A DNA stretch of 64,000 bases from JANNMJ01 sp031425525. GTDB taxonomy: Bacteria; Bacteroidota; Bacteroidia; Cytophagales; Hymenobacteraceae. Made by a program: the position numbers and the translations under genes. The first letter of the stretch is position 1. The number at the start of each line of letters is the position of its first letter. The stretch spans positions 11,019-75,018 of the forward strand of contig JANPJM010000010.1 in the NCBI GenBank assembly GCA_031425525.1. The letters run 5' to 3'. The notes beneath the pieces are model-generated. The model saw nothing but the letters and a program-made list of their open reading frames with translations, was not told the origin of the DNA and ran no database searches. Of the stretch, positions 16,183 through 24,398 are shown piece after piece.

Positions 16183-16773
16183 CTACGGTCGTCGAGGGCA
16201 TCTAAGTTTTATGAACTGCTGTTCAAAGCCGAAAAAACGCCCCCAAATCTCACGATTCTGCGCAATCGTTAATACTGAGTCCAGACGCAGGCCGTTCGCA
16301 GATTCTTCATAAAACAGTGTGGGATTGTAATAACACATCCCGCTCGCATTATAACCATCGATTAAGTGTAGTATACCCCAAAATTCTAAGCGTCCGTCTT
16401 TATCTATGTCTGCGCCCTGTTGCTCAAAATAGGGGAGAATTTGCTCTTTCACTAGTCGGCCATCGTAGAAGTAGAAGTTATGGGTTTTATCAAGGTCGGG
16501 AGCATCGAACTGCTGTAAGCTTATTTCATACTGACCGTTAGCCAGCTTGCCACCACGCGGCCAACGGCCTGCCTCGAATATGTGTGCAGTATCTTCAAAC
16601 ACCTTTCGACCTTTAATCCAGATCTGGATGCCACCCGATGGCGGCATTCTCAACTTGACGTTGTCTTTCAAGTGAGTGACTTGACCTTCTACGAACGTAC
16701 TATGAGCACTTTCCCCAGCCGTACACGCTGAAAACAGCCAAAAGGCAACCCAGAAGTTGAAAAGCTTCTTCAC
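16183..16773 (-). CDS. Putative lipoprotein, 196 aa
   Basis: A GTG start gives an N-terminus with a short basic region, a hydrophobic core and a lipobox-like end (KKLFNFWVAFWLFSACTAGE), so Cys17 would be lipidated. The mature part is beta-strand-rich with aromatic residues (HNFYFYDGRL, GMCYYNPTLFYEE) and an Asp-rich loop (DIDKDGRLEF) like a calcium-binding motif. No family recognised. It is inserted between the rplQ terminator and carA. It is more AT-rich than the flanking core genes, which may indicate recent arrival. Confidence 0.65.
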   Translation of the reverse strand: MKKLFNFWVAFWLFSACTAGESAHSTFVEGQVTHLKDNVKLRMPPSGGIQIWIKGRKVFEDTAHIFEAGRWPRGGKLANGQYEISLQQFDAPDLDKTHNFYFYDGRLVKEQILPYFEQQGADIDKDGRLEFWGILHLIDGYNASGMCYYNPTLFYEESANGLRLDSVLTIAQNREIWGRFFGFEQQFIKLRCPRRP

Positions 16774-16800
16774 GATTCGAATAGTGAGAATATAAACCAA

Positions 16801-16835
16801 AACGCCCCCCGACGCACAAAGCATCGGGGGGCGTT
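16801..16835 (-). terminator. Intrinsic terminator after rplQ
   Basis: AACGCCCCCCGA (16801-16812) pairs with TCGGGGGGCGTT (16824-16835). Read on the minus strand the stem ends in a T-rich GTTTTGGTTTA. It marks the end of the ribosomal-protein transcript. Confidence 0.8.
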
Positions 16836-16858
16836 CGCATATCAGCGTTACCAGCAGC

Positions 16859-17404
16859 TTACGCGGCCGGCTCTTCCGTCGTGGTAGCAGCGACGGCCGG
16901 AGCTTCCGTGGCAGCAACCGCAACCGGCGCAGCTTCCGTAGCAGCTTCAGCACCGTCAGCCTTCTTGGCGCCACCGCTCCGGCGCGAACGCCGGGTTTTG
17001 GTAGCAGCCTCCTGCTGCTCGGCAGCGGCTTCCAATGTGGTTTCGTTGTAGTCCACCAACTCGATCAGGCACATCGACGAGTTATCGCCCAAGCGCTTCT
17101 CACCGATCTTGATGATGCGGGTGTAGCCACCGGGGCGGTTGGCGATGCGGCCGGCCACATCGTCGAACAGCTCCTTCACCGACTCCTTATTCATGAGGTA
17201 CGCCATCACGGTCCGGCGCGAGTGCGTCGAATCCACTTTCGACTTGCTCAACAGCGGCTCCACGTACATCCGCAGCGCTTTGGCTTTGGCGAGCGTGGTG
17301 CTGATGCGCTTGTGCATGATCAACGACGACGCCATGTTCGACAGCAGCGCCGCGCGGTGGGCGGCAGTGCGGCCCAGGTGATTATCTTTCTTACCGTGTC
17401 TCAT
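16859..17404 (-). CDS. rplQ: 50S ribosomal protein L17 with long Ala-rich tail
   Basis: L17 of the large subunit. The conserved core covers about residues 1-120 (MRHGKKDNHLGRTAAHRAAL, HKRISTTLAKAKALR, GGYTRIIKIGEKRLGDNS). The protein is 181 residues because of a C-terminal extension of about 55 residues rich in Ala, Glu and Thr with a basic patch (TKTRRSRRSGG); such extensions occur in Bacteroidota L17. Last gene of the ribosomal block, with its own -7 box upstream (17477-17484) and a terminator downstream. Confidence 0.97.
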   Translation of the reverse strand: MRHGKKDNHLGRTAAHRAALLSNMASSLIMHKRISTTLAKAKALRMYVEPLLSKSKVDSTHSRRTVMAYLMNKESVKELFDDVAGRIANRPGGYTRIIKIGEKRLGDNSSMCLIELVDYNETTLEAAAEQQEAATKTRRSRRSGGAKKADGAEAATEAAPVAVAATEAPAVAATTTEEPAA

Positions 17405-17476
17405 CGGACCGTTTATCTGCTAAGGTGCGCTATCTCAGCGCGCTTGTTTTAGGGAGGGCCGCCGCGCGGCGGGCCG

Positions 17477-17484
17477 CAAAGGTA
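17477..17484 (-). promoter_or_regulatory. Bacteroidota -7 box (TACCTTTG) before rplQ
   Basis: An exact TAnnTTTG box on the minus strand between rpoA and rplQ, 72 bases before the L17 start codon. It would allow rplQ to be transcribed separately from the rest of the cluster. Confidence 0.5.
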
Positions 17485-17488
17485 CTAC

Positions 17489-18478
17489 TTAGTCCTGTTC
17501 CAGACGGTACTTGGCCACGTCCATTCCGAACGTGAGGCCTTTCTCCTGCACCAGGTTCTCCAGTTCCGTGAGCGACTTCTTACCGAAATTGCGGAACTTC
17601 ATCATCTCCGAAAGGTCGAGTTTGACCAGATCGCCCAACGAACGCACATCCGCCGCCTTCAGGCAGTTGAACGCGCGCACGCTCAGACCGAGGTCTTCGA
17701 GCGACGTTTTCAGGGTTTTGCGGATCGACATCGTTTCCTCATCCACCACGGCCGTTTCGATGGCGCGCGGCGCCTGTACCTGCATCGTGGTGTCGGAGAA
17801 CAGCGCGAAATGCTGAATCAGGATGCTGGCGGCACCTTTCAGCGCTTCCTCCGGATGGATCGAACCGTCGGACTGAATTTCGAGAATTAGCTTCTCGTAG
17901 TCGGTCTTCTGCTCCACACGGGTGTTTTCCACCGAGTACTTCACGTTTTTGATCGGCGTGTAGATCGCGTCAATCGCAATCTGGCCAATCACGGCGTCGG
18001 CGGGCTTGTTCTCTTCTGCCGGCACGTAGCCGCGACCCTTCTGAATCGTCAGCTCCAGCTCCAGCGATTTGCTGGGGTCGAGGTGGCAGATGATGTGGTC
18101 GGGGTTGAGGACTTTGAATCCGATCATCGCGGCGTCGAAATCGCCGGCGGTGAGGGTGTCTTTACCGCTCACGCTGACCGTGATGCGGTCTTCGACGGCT
18201 TCATTGACCTTTTTGAGCCGCACCATCTTCAGGTTGAGGATGATTTCGGCCACGTCTTCGATCACGCCTTCGATGGTCGAAAACTCGTGCAGCACGGTCG
18301 GGATCCGCACCGACGTGAAGGCGTAGCCTTCAAGCGACGACAGCAGGATCCGCCGCAGGGCGTTGCCAATCGTCGTGCCGTAGCCTTTTTCGAGCGGCTT
18401 GAATTCAAACGTGCCCCGGAAGTCGTCGGATTTCTCCATTACGACGCGGTCGGGCATCTGGAAAGCTAAAATGGCCAT
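17489..18478 (-). CDS. rpoA: RNA polymerase alpha subunit
   Basis: A 329-residue alpha subunit. The N-terminal assembly domain is visible (TFEFKPLEKGYGTTIGNALR, RRILLSSLEGYA), as is the C-terminal helix-hairpin-helix domain (LSVRAFNCLKAADVRSLGDL, MMKFRNFGKKSLTEL). It forms the dimer scaffold of RNA polymerase and contacts UP elements and activators. It lies between rpsD and rplQ as in most bacteria, but is separated from rpsD by 257 bases containing a strong hairpin. Confidence 0.97.
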   Translation of the reverse strand: MAILAFQMPDRVVMEKSDDFRGTFEFKPLEKGYGTTIGNALRRILLSSLEGYAFTSVRIPTVLHEFSTIEGVIEDVAEIILNLKMVRLKKVNEAVEDRITVSVSGKDTLTAGDFDAAMIGFKVLNPDHIICHLDPSKSLELELTIQKGRGYVPAEENKPADAVIGQIAIDAIYTPIKNVKYSVENTRVEQKTDYEKLILEIQSDGSIHPEEALKGAASILIQHFALFSDTTMQVQAPRAIETAVVDEETMSIRKTLKTSLEDLGLSVRAFNCLKAADVRSLGDLVKLDLSEMMKFRNFGKKSLTELENLVQEKGLTFGMDVAKYRLEQD

Positions 18479-18481
18479 TTT

Positions 18482-18735
18482 CTAAAAGAAAGGGATCTGA
18501 AGTGGTTGGGCGCTAGCGCGGAGCGGGTGCCCCGCCGCGTAAAGAAACCTGCGGGGCGCTGCCCCGCGCACTGCGTGTGTCCGTGAATAAGGCCGTTCAG
18601 CTAAGGAGGCACAGCCCCCGGAGGTTCGGTTACGCAACGGAACACAACCCCGTGCAGACGAATCGGCCGAACATAACGCCGACTCCGGCCCTTTCTGCCA
18701 AGGCAAAAAGGGCCGGAGCCGCGTCAAAGGCTACC
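18482..18735. other. rpsD-rpoA spacer with strong hairpin at 18683-18718
   Basis: No gene is seen. A 17-bp stem (18683-18699 against 18702-18718, one mismatch; CTCCGGCCCTTT...AAAGGGCCGGAG) lies 17 bases after the rpsD stop. Further GC-rich self-complementary segments occur at about 18508-18570 (GCGGGGC...GCCCCGC). On the minus-strand mRNA these could attenuate transcription into rpoA or bind S4 (inference). Confidence 0.55.
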
Positions 18736-19341
18736 TTACTTCGAGTACAATTCGACGATCAACTGCTCCTGGATTTTTTCCGGGATTTGATCGCGCGTCG
18801 GGTACTGATTGAGCTTGCCGCTCAACTCGCTACCATTCCATTCGAGCCAGGTATACTGGCGCGCATTGCGCACCGATAGGCTGTTGGTGATAGATTCGAG
18901 CGATTTTGACTTCTCGCGCACCGCCACCACGTCGCCGGGTTTGAGGTGGTACGAGGGGATGTTCACCACTTCGCCGTTCACCGTGATGTGCTTGTGCAAC
19001 ACAATCTGGCGGGCCGCCCGACGCGTCGGTGCCACGCCGAGGCGGTACACCGTGTTGTCGAGGCGAGATTCGAGCAGCGCCAACAGGTTTTCACCTGTAA
19101 TGCCTTTCTGACGCGCTGCTTTCTCGAACAGGTTGGCGAATTGCTTCTCCAGTACGCCGTAGATGTATTTCGTTTTCTGCTTCTCCATCAACTGGATAGC
19201 ATATTCCGATTGCTTCTTGCGGCGGCCACGGCCGTGCATCCCCGGAGGGTAGTTCTTTTTCGTCAGCGATTTGCTCGGGCCGAAGATCGGTTCCGAGAAG
19301 CGACGGGCAATTTTGGTTTTCGGGCCGGTATAACGTGCCAT
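18736..19341 (-). CDS. rpsD: 30S ribosomal protein S4
   Basis: A 201-residue S4, a primary 16S rRNA binder and assembly initiator. Start MARYTGPKTKIARRFSEPIF lacks the zinc-binding cysteines of some S4 proteins. The S4 RNA-binding domain is clear (LESRLDNTVYRLGVAPTRRA, RQIVLHKHITVNGEVV) and the C-terminus ends in VELYSK. Usual position between rpsK and rpoA. Confidence 0.97.
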   Translation of the reverse strand: MARYTGPKTKIARRFSEPIFGPSKSLTKKNYPPGMHGRGRRKKQSEYAIQLMEKQKTKYIYGVLEKQFANLFEKAARQKGITGENLLALLESRLDNTVYRLGVAPTRRAARQIVLHKHITVNGEVVNIPSYHLKPGDVVAVREKSKSLESITNSLSVRNARQYTWLEWNGSELSGKLNQYPTRDQIPEKIQEQLIVELYSK

Positions 19342-19411
19342 TCTCCGAAACTCTTTACTTTATCTGATCAACAATAATTTCAGGTGCGCGGGGCGTCCAA
19401 GTACCAAGTAC

Positions 19412-19807
19412 TTACACGCGGCGGCGCTTCGGCGGGCGGCAGCCGTTGTGCGGCATCGGTGTCACGTCGCGGATGAGGGTTACCTCGATCCCCGAGTTCT
19501 GCATCGTGCGGATGGCAGATTCGCGACCGGCCCCTGGGCCTTTCACGAACACTTCGCACTTGCGCATCCCGGCTTCGTGCGCCACTTTGGCGCAATCGGC
19601 AGCGGCCATCTGCGCGGCGTAGGGCGTGTTCTTTTTAGAACCGCGGAACCCCATTTTGCCGGCCGAAGCCCACGAGATCACCTGCCCGTTATTGTTGGTG
19701 ATCGAGATGATAATATTATTGAAGCTCGACTTGATGTGGACTTGCCCGACGGGCTCGACGATCACGACGCGCTTCTTGGCTTTGTCCTTCCGTTTTGGTT
19801 GTGCCAT
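19412..19807 (-). CDS. rpsK: 30S ribosomal protein S11
   Basis: 131 residues; S11 forms part of the platform of the small subunit near the E site. Recognised by HIKSSFNNIIISITNNNGQV, GFRGSKKNTPYAAQMAA and the basic end TPMPHNGCRPPKRRRV. It lies between rpsM and rpsD in the conserved alpha-operon order. Confidence 0.97.
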   Translation of the reverse strand: MAQPKRKDKAKKRVVIVEPVGQVHIKSSFNNIIISITNNNGQVISWASAGKMGFRGSKKNTPYAAQMAAADCAKVAHEAGMRKCEVFVKGPGAGRESAIRTMQNSGIEVTLIRDVTPMPHNGCRPPKRRRV

Positions 19808-19899
19808 TGGAGTGCTGAACCTGAGCCACCCAGCCGCGCGACGGTACGTCCGAAATTAATCGGCCAACGCGCGCGCCTGGGCAGCGGTGAAGTTATCGG

Positions 19900-20277
19900 T
19901 TACTTGGTTGCCTTTTTCTTGTTGGCCACCGTCTTACGCTTGCCCTTACGGGTCCGCGAGTTGTTCTTCGTGCGCTGCCCGCGGACCGGCAGGCCCTTAC
20001 GGTGACGCAGCCCACGGTAGCAACCGATATCCATCAAACGCTTGATGTTCAGCTGCACCTCCGAACGGAGGAGACCTTCCGTCTTGTGCTCAGCGGCGAT
20101 GATCGCCCGAACTTCCACCATCTCGGCTTCCGTCCAGTCTTTCACTTTTTTCTCGTCGCCGACGCCGGCTTTTGCCAGGATGTCGTGCGCAAGGCTCCGA
20201 CCGATCCCGAAAATGTATGTGAGCGAGATTACACCCCGTTTATTGTCCGGGATATCAACACCTGCAATTCTGGCCAT
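19900..20277 (-). CDS. rpsM: 30S ribosomal protein S13
   Basis: 125 residues; S13 sits in the head of the small subunit and contacts tRNA and the 50S through bridge B1. Signatures are ARIAGVDIPDNKRGVISLTY, IGRSLAHDIL, GCYRGLRHRKGLPVRGQRTK and a Lys-rich tail. Preceded by rpmJ and infA, as usual in bacteria. Confidence 0.97.
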   Translation of the reverse strand: MARIAGVDIPDNKRGVISLTYIFGIGRSLAHDILAKAGVGDEKKVKDWTEAEMVEVRAIIAAEHKTEGLLRSEVQLNIKRLMDIGCYRGLRHRKGLPVRGQRTKNNSRTRKGKRKTVANKKKATK

Positions 20278-20303
20278 TTCTGTGTGTTTTTACGCGTAAA
20301 GGC

Positions 20304-20420
20304 TTACCCTTGACGTTGCTTGAAACGCGGATTCTTCTTGTTGATCACGTAGAGCTTGCCGTTCCGGCGGATCAACTTGCAGTCCACGCTGCGTTTTTTG
20401 ATGGACGCTTTGACTTTCAT
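20304..20420 (-). CDS. rpmJ: 50S ribosomal protein L36
   Basis: A 38-residue L36 read directly from the sequence: it begins MKVKASIKKRSVDCKLIRRN and ends NPRFKQRQG. Only one of the usual zinc ligands (the Cys in VDCKLI) is present, so this is a zinc-ligand-poor version. It lies between infA and rpsM. A 148-base spacer with the tttagtg repeat separates it from infA. Confidence 0.95.
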   Translation of the reverse strand: MKVKASIKKRSVDCKLIRRNGKLYVINKKNPRFKQRQG

Positions 20421-20493
20421 CGCGTTTTTTGGCTACCTGTGCAGCCGTTTCGGAGTGGAGGAAACCGCCTCACGGCGGGAAAATCGGCGAGAA

Positions 20494-20568
20494 GTTTTTA
20501 GTGTTTAGTGCTTAGTGTTTAGCCCAAATGTTTCGGCTATACCCTATACCCTATAAACTAAACACTCC
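20494..20568. repeat. Simple-sequence island tttagtg/ctatacc between infA and rpmJ
   Basis: The plus strand has several GTTTAGTG/GCTTAGTG units, a short linker, then CTATACCCTATACC and AAACTAAACACT, so the two ends are partly inverted copies. The island lies within the ribosomal-protein transcript and reaches the infA stop codon. Related to the island at 23781-23852. Confidence 0.7.
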
Positions 20569-20787
20569 CTATTTGTATCGATACACAATGCGGCCCTTCG
20601 ACAAGTCGTAGGGCGACATTTCGAGCTTCACTTTGTCGCCCGGCAAGATTTTGATGTAGTGCATCCGCATCTTACCGGAAATGTGGGCGATTACCTGGTG
20701 GCCGTTTTGTAGCTCCACGCGAAACATCGCGTTGGAGAGGGCTTCCAGAATCGTCCCGTCTTGTTCAATCGAAGAGGTCTTCGGCAT
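20569..20787 (-). CDS. infA: Translation initiation factor IF-1
   Basis: 72 residues, the usual length; an S1/OB-fold protein that binds the A site of the 30S subunit during initiation. Recognisable segments are KTSSIEQDGTILEALSNAMF, GKMRMHYIKILPGDKVKLEM and GRIVYRYK at the end. It follows map with a 21-base gap and precedes rpmJ, the standard order. Confidence 0.97.
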   Translation of the reverse strand: MPKTSSIEQDGTILEALSNAMFRVELQNGHQVIAHISGKMRMHYIKILPGDKVKLEMSPYDLSKGRIVYRYK

Positions 20788-20808
20788 AGAGTTCTGTTAG
20801 ACGTGCGG

Positions 20809-21588
20809 CTAGACGTGTAGCGCGAGAGCTTGCTCAATGTGCGCAAACGAAGTCAGAATTTCGGCCTGGCCCTTCCGAACCACCACCGTGTGCTCGAAAT
20901 GCGCGGAAGGCTTGCGGTCTTTCGTCCGGATTGTCCAACCGTCGGGTTCCTGCACTACGTTTTTGGTACCCAGATTCACCATCGGTTCTATGGCGATCAC
21001 CAGCCCCGCCTGCAACACCGGGCCGGAGCCCCGCTTGCCGTAGTTGGGTACATCGGGCTTTTCGTGGAGGTTGCGCCCCACGCCGTGCCCGACCAGCTCG
21101 CGCACCACCCCGTAGCCTTTCCGCTCGACGTGGTTTTGGATGGCGTAACTTACGTCACCCATCCGGTTGCCGGCTACCGCTTGTTCAATCCCCTTGTAAA
21201 GCGAGGCTTTCGTCTCGTCGAGCAGGGCTTGTACGTCTTCGTTTATCTCGCCGACACCGTACGTGTAGGCTGAGTCGGCGTGATAGCCGTTGAGAAAGAC
21301 GCCGCAATCAATCGAAACGATGTCGCCGCCCTTCAATTCGTACTTGCTGGGGAACCCGTGGACAACCACCGAATTGGTGGAAATACAGAGCGCCGCCGGA
21401 AAGTTGTTGTAGCCCTTGAACGATGGCCGACCACCCGCATCGCGGATGACTTCTTCAGCACGCGCGTCAAGCTCTTTCGTCGTGATGCCTTCGCGGATGA
21501 GGGCGGCCACTTCACCGTGGGCGCGCGCGAGTACCCGCGCACTGGCGCGAATCAACTCGATTTCCTCTTCCGTTTTATAAATCAGCAT
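20809..21588 (-). CDS. map: Methionine aminopeptidase, type I
   Basis: 259 residues. It removes the N-terminal Met from nascent proteins. The five metal ligands of the pita-bread fold are visible: two Asp in SIDCGVFLNGYHADSAY, His in GHGVGRNLHE, Glu in AIEPMVN and Glu in the C-terminal SAHFEHTVVV. Located between secY and infA, a common place for map in Bacteroidota and Gram-positive bacteria. Confidence 0.96.
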   Translation of the reverse strand: MLIYKTEEEIELIRASARVLARAHGEVAALIREGITTKELDARAEEVIRDAGGRPSFKGYNNFPAALCISTNSVVVHGFPSKYELKGGDIVSIDCGVFLNGYHADSAYTYGVGEINEDVQALLDETKASLYKGIEQAVAGNRMGDVSYAIQNHVERKGYGVVRELVGHGVGRNLHEKPDVPNYGKRGSGPVLQAGLVIAIEPMVNLGTKNVVQEPDGWTIRTKDRKPSAHFEHTVVVRKGQAEILTSFAHIEQALALHV

Positions 21589-21612
21589 CAGTAGAAAAAG
21601 CGCCAGCCGCGA

Positions 21613-22998
21613 TTAGGAAGCCATTGCCGAAATCGGTTGCGGCGAAGCGCCGGCACCGGGGGTACCCACTGTGCCCGCAGCGCCCGGCAACGAAAGCGCG
21701 CCGGGGCCGCCTTTCAGCTTACCCGACTGCATCATACCATCGTAGTGGCGCATCAGCAGATAGCTTTCCACTTGGTTCATCGTGTCGAGTACAACACCCA
21801 CCATAATGATGAGCGAGGTACCGCCGAAGAACTTGGAGAACTCACGCGTTACGCCGAACAGCAGCGCGATGGCCGGAAAAATGGCGATCACGGCTAGTGC
21901 CACGGCACCGGGCAGCGTAATGCGGGTCAGAATTTCATCGATGAACTCCGACGTTGCCGCGCCCGGCTTTACGCCCGGTACGAAACCGCCCGAACGCTTC
22001 AGATCATCGGCAATCTGCGTGGGGTTCACGCTGATGGCCGTGTAGAAGTACGTGAAGACGATGATCAACAGCGCGAAGGTCAGGTTGTAAACCCACGAGG
22101 TGTAGTCAGAAAACAGCGTCGCCACAGTGGTAGCCGCATCGCTGCCGCCCTTGAACTGCCCCGCGATGATCGCCGGGATGAACATCAACGACTGCGCGAA
22201 GATGATCGGCATAACACCTGCCGCGTTCACTTTCAACGGGATGAACTGGCGCTGCCCCGCAAGTTGCGTAGTACCGCCGATCTGCTTGGCATACTGCACC
22301 GGAATCCGGCGAACAGCTTGCGTCAGCATCACCACGGCCATCACTACGAAGAACAACACGGCCAGCTCCAAAATAATCAGCAGCGCACCGCCGAGACCTT
22401 TCGCGGCCGCCTCACCAAGCAGAGCGCCCGGCAGACGCGAAACGATACCGATCATGATCAGCATCGAAATCCCGTTGCCAATGCCTTTGTCGGTGATTTT
22501 CTCGCCGAGCCACATACAGAACATCGTTCCGGCGGTCACAATGATCATCGACGACACCGTGAAGACACTGTTGGAAACCGTGATGGCTTCGGCCGGGATC
22601 GTGGCGATGTAGGCAATCGACTGCGCCAGCGTGATGGCAATCGTCAGGACGCGCGTGATCTGGTTGATCTTTTTACGGCCCGACTCGCCATCCTTCTGCA
22701 TCTTCTGGAAGTACGGTACGGCAATCGTGAGCAACTGCAACACGATGGAGGCCGAGATGTAGGGCATAATGCCCAACCCGAAGATGGAGGCGTTGCTGAA
22801 CGCTCCGCCAAGCAGCGTATCGAGGATACCAAGGACGCCCGTCGCGCCTTCCTTCTTCAGGAGCAGCGGATTGACGCCCGGCAGCACCACGTACGACCCC
22901 AGCCGGAAGATGGCGATATAAAACAGCGTATTGAGGATCCGCGTACGCAAATCCTCAATGGCGAAAATGTCTTTGATCGTGGTGATCAGCTTATTCAT
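21613..22998 (-). CDS. secY: Protein translocase subunit SecY
   Basis: A 461-residue, ten-helix channel of the SecYEG translocon in the inner membrane. Evidence includes the start NKLITTIKDIFAIEDLRTRI, the plug region (LGIMPYISASIVLQLL), YFQKMQKDGESGRKKINQIT and the conserved C-terminal loop (ESYLLMRHYDGMMQSG). The tail beyond about residue 435 is Gly/Pro/Ala-rich. It lies between rplO and map. Confidence 0.96.
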   Translation of the reverse strand: MNKLITTIKDIFAIEDLRTRILNTLFYIAIFRLGSYVVLPGVNPLLLKKEGATGVLGILDTLLGGAFSNASIFGLGIMPYISASIVLQLLTIAVPYFQKMQKDGESGRKKINQITRVLTIAITLAQSIAYIATIPAEAITVSNSVFTVSSMIIVTAGTMFCMWLGEKITDKGIGNGISMLIMIGIVSRLPGALLGEAAAKGLGGALLIILELAVLFFVVMAVVMLTQAVRRIPVQYAKQIGGTTQLAGQRQFIPLKVNAAGVMPIIFAQSLMFIPAIIAGQFKGGSDAATTVATLFSDYTSWVYNLTFALLIIVFTYFYTAISVNPTQIADDLKRSGGFVPGVKPGAATSEFIDEILTRITLPGAVALAVIAIFPAIALLFGVTREFSKFFGGTSLIIMVGVVLDTMNQVESYLLMRHYDGMMQSGKLKGGPGALSLPGAAGTVGTPGAGASPQPISAMAS

Positions 22999-23105
22999 CG
23001 GGCGGCTTTCAGGGCTGGGCGGGCAGAACGTCAGCGGGAAGCTACAGACCGTTTGCGGGGGCAGAACGTTCCGTAGCTTCCCTTATCAAATGCGAATGAC
23101 GAGGC

Positions 23106-23582
23106 TTACTGGGCCGACTCGGATTTCTTGCCGAGTTCGCCGAGCGTGATGGCTTTCCCACCGGCAGCTTCGATGGCGGCTAATGCCGTCTTCGAAAACT
23201 TATGGGCGTGTACCTCGATGGCAACCGTGAGGGCGCCGGTACCGAGGATTTTGATGCGCTCGTTTTTGGTGGCGAGACGTTCGCCTACCATATACTCTTG
23301 GTCGAGTACAGTAACGCCTTTGTCAGCGTGTTCTTGTAGCAGACCCAAGTTAATGGGCTGATACTCGACGCGGTTCAGTGGGTTGAAACCGAACTTTGGT
23401 ACGCGACGCTGCAACGGCATCTGGCCACCTTCAAAGTGAGCCTTGCTTTTGTAGCCCGAACGCGATTGCGCGCCCTTGTGGCCACGGGTAGCGGTGCCGC
23501 CGCCGCCCGAACCGGTACCCCGGCCAAGGCGCTTCGAGTTGCGCACCGAACCGGCCTGGGGCCGGAGGTTACTCAGATTCAT
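23106..23582 (-). CDS. rplO: 50S ribosomal protein L15
   Basis: 158 residues. The glycine-rich, basic N-terminal arm (RLGRGTGSGGGGTATRGHKG) and the globular C-terminal region (VEVHAHKFSKTALAAIEAAG type pattern) are typical. L15 is a late assembly protein of the large subunit. It lies between rpmD and secY. Confidence 0.97.
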   Translation of the reverse strand: MNLSNLRPQAGSVRNSKRLGRGTGSGGGGTATRGHKGAQSRSGYKSKAHFEGGQMPLQRRVPKFGFNPLNRVEYQPINLGLLQEHADKGVTVLDQEYMVGERLATKNERIKILGTGALTVAIEVHAHKFSKTALAAIEAAGGKAITLGELGKKSESAQ

Positions 23583-23598
23583 CTTCTCGTGCGGGGGA

Positions 23599-23775
23599 CT
23601 ATTCGGTGACGGTCACCAAGTGGAGGATCGCGCGGACCATCCCAGCAATCTGCGGGGTGTTCTCGACCGTGACCGAATGATTGATACGCTTGAGGCCCAA
23701 GGCCGCCATCGTGCGCTTTTGGCGCTCCGGGCGGTCGATGGTACTCTTGATTTGGGTGATCGTGACGTGTGCCAT
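23599..23775 (-). CDS. rpmD: 50S ribosomal protein L30
   Basis: A 58-residue L30 read on the minus strand: AHVTITQIKSTIDRPERQKR at the start, then AALGLKRINHSV and GMVRAILHLVTV. The length and position (between rpsE and rplO, 16 bases from rplO) match the family. The overlapping plus-strand frame is a shadow. Confidence 0.95.
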   Translation of the reverse strand: MAHVTITQIKSTIDRPERQKRTMAALGLKRINHSVTVENTPQIAGMVRAILHLVTVTE

Positions 23776-23780
23776 TTCTA

Positions 23781-23852
23781 GTGTGCAGTTTTTAGGGTTT
23801 AGTTTTTAGGAGTGCCGAGGCTAAACACTAGAAACCAAACACTAAACCCTTC
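23781..23852. repeat. Simple-sequence island tttaggg/tttagtt between rpsE and rpmD
   Basis: The plus strand reads TTTTTAGGGTTTAGTTTTTAG, then a 10-base linker, then CTAAACACTAGAAACC and AAACACTAAACCC, an imperfect palindrome of tttag units. It fills the whole spacer between the rpsE stop and the rpmD start, so the rpmD initiation region is made of repeat. Confidence 0.7.
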
Positions 23853-23853
23853 A

Positions 23854-24384
23854 TTAGCCGTTGAATACCTGCGCCAGTGTAATGCCCCGCTGTTTAGCGA
23901 TCACCATCGGGTCACGCATGTTGAGCAAAGCCGAGAGGGTGGCTTTTACCACGTTGTGCGGGTTCGACGAGCCTTTCGACTTAGCGAGTACGTCGCGGAT
24001 GCCGGCGCTCTCGAACACGGCGCGCATGGCACCACCTGCAATTACGCCCGTACCAGCGGCAGCCGGCTGAATCAGCACGAAACCACCCGAGTACTTGCCC
24101 TCCATCGCGTGGGGCACAGTGTGCTTATACATCGGAATCTTCACCAGATTCTTCTTTGCATCGTCGATGCCTTTGGCAATAGCGTCGGTTACTTCGTTGG
24201 CTTTACCAAGGCCGTAACCTACAGTGCCGTTGCCGTCGCCGACGACCACTACGGCCGAAAAGCTGAACCGACGGCCACCTTTTGTGGCAGTAGCGACGCG
24301 GTTGATCGCCACTACTTTTTCCTTCAGATCGGTTTCGGAGTTCTTGACCGTCGTCTGGTTGTTGTCTCTCTTATCGCGGAGCAT
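23854..24384 (-). CDS. rpsE: 30S ribosomal protein S5
   Basis: 176 residues; S5 contributes to decoding accuracy and mRNA unwinding at the entry channel. Conserved segments are ATKGGRRFSFSAVVVVGDGN, VGYGLGKANEVTDAI, GTGVIAGGAMRAVFESAGI and KGSSNPHNVVKATLSAL. It sits between rplR and rpmD, with the repeat island directly after its stop. Confidence 0.97.
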   Translation of the reverse strand: MLRDKRDNNQTTVKNSETDLKEKVVAINRVATATKGGRRFSFSAVVVVGDGNGTVGYGLGKANEVTDAIAKGIDDAKKNLVKIPMYKHTVPHAMEGKYSGGFVLIQPAAAGTGVIAGGAMRAVFESAGIRDVLAKSKGSSNPHNVVKATLSALLNMRDPMVIAKQRGITLAQVFNG

Positions 24385-24398
24385 TGCTGTGCTGTTCG

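Noticed and set aside
20494..23852. Telomere-like tttaggg units
   Set aside because: They are short, degenerate and palindromic within a ribosomal operon of a bacterial chromosome; a linear replicon end is not plausible here.
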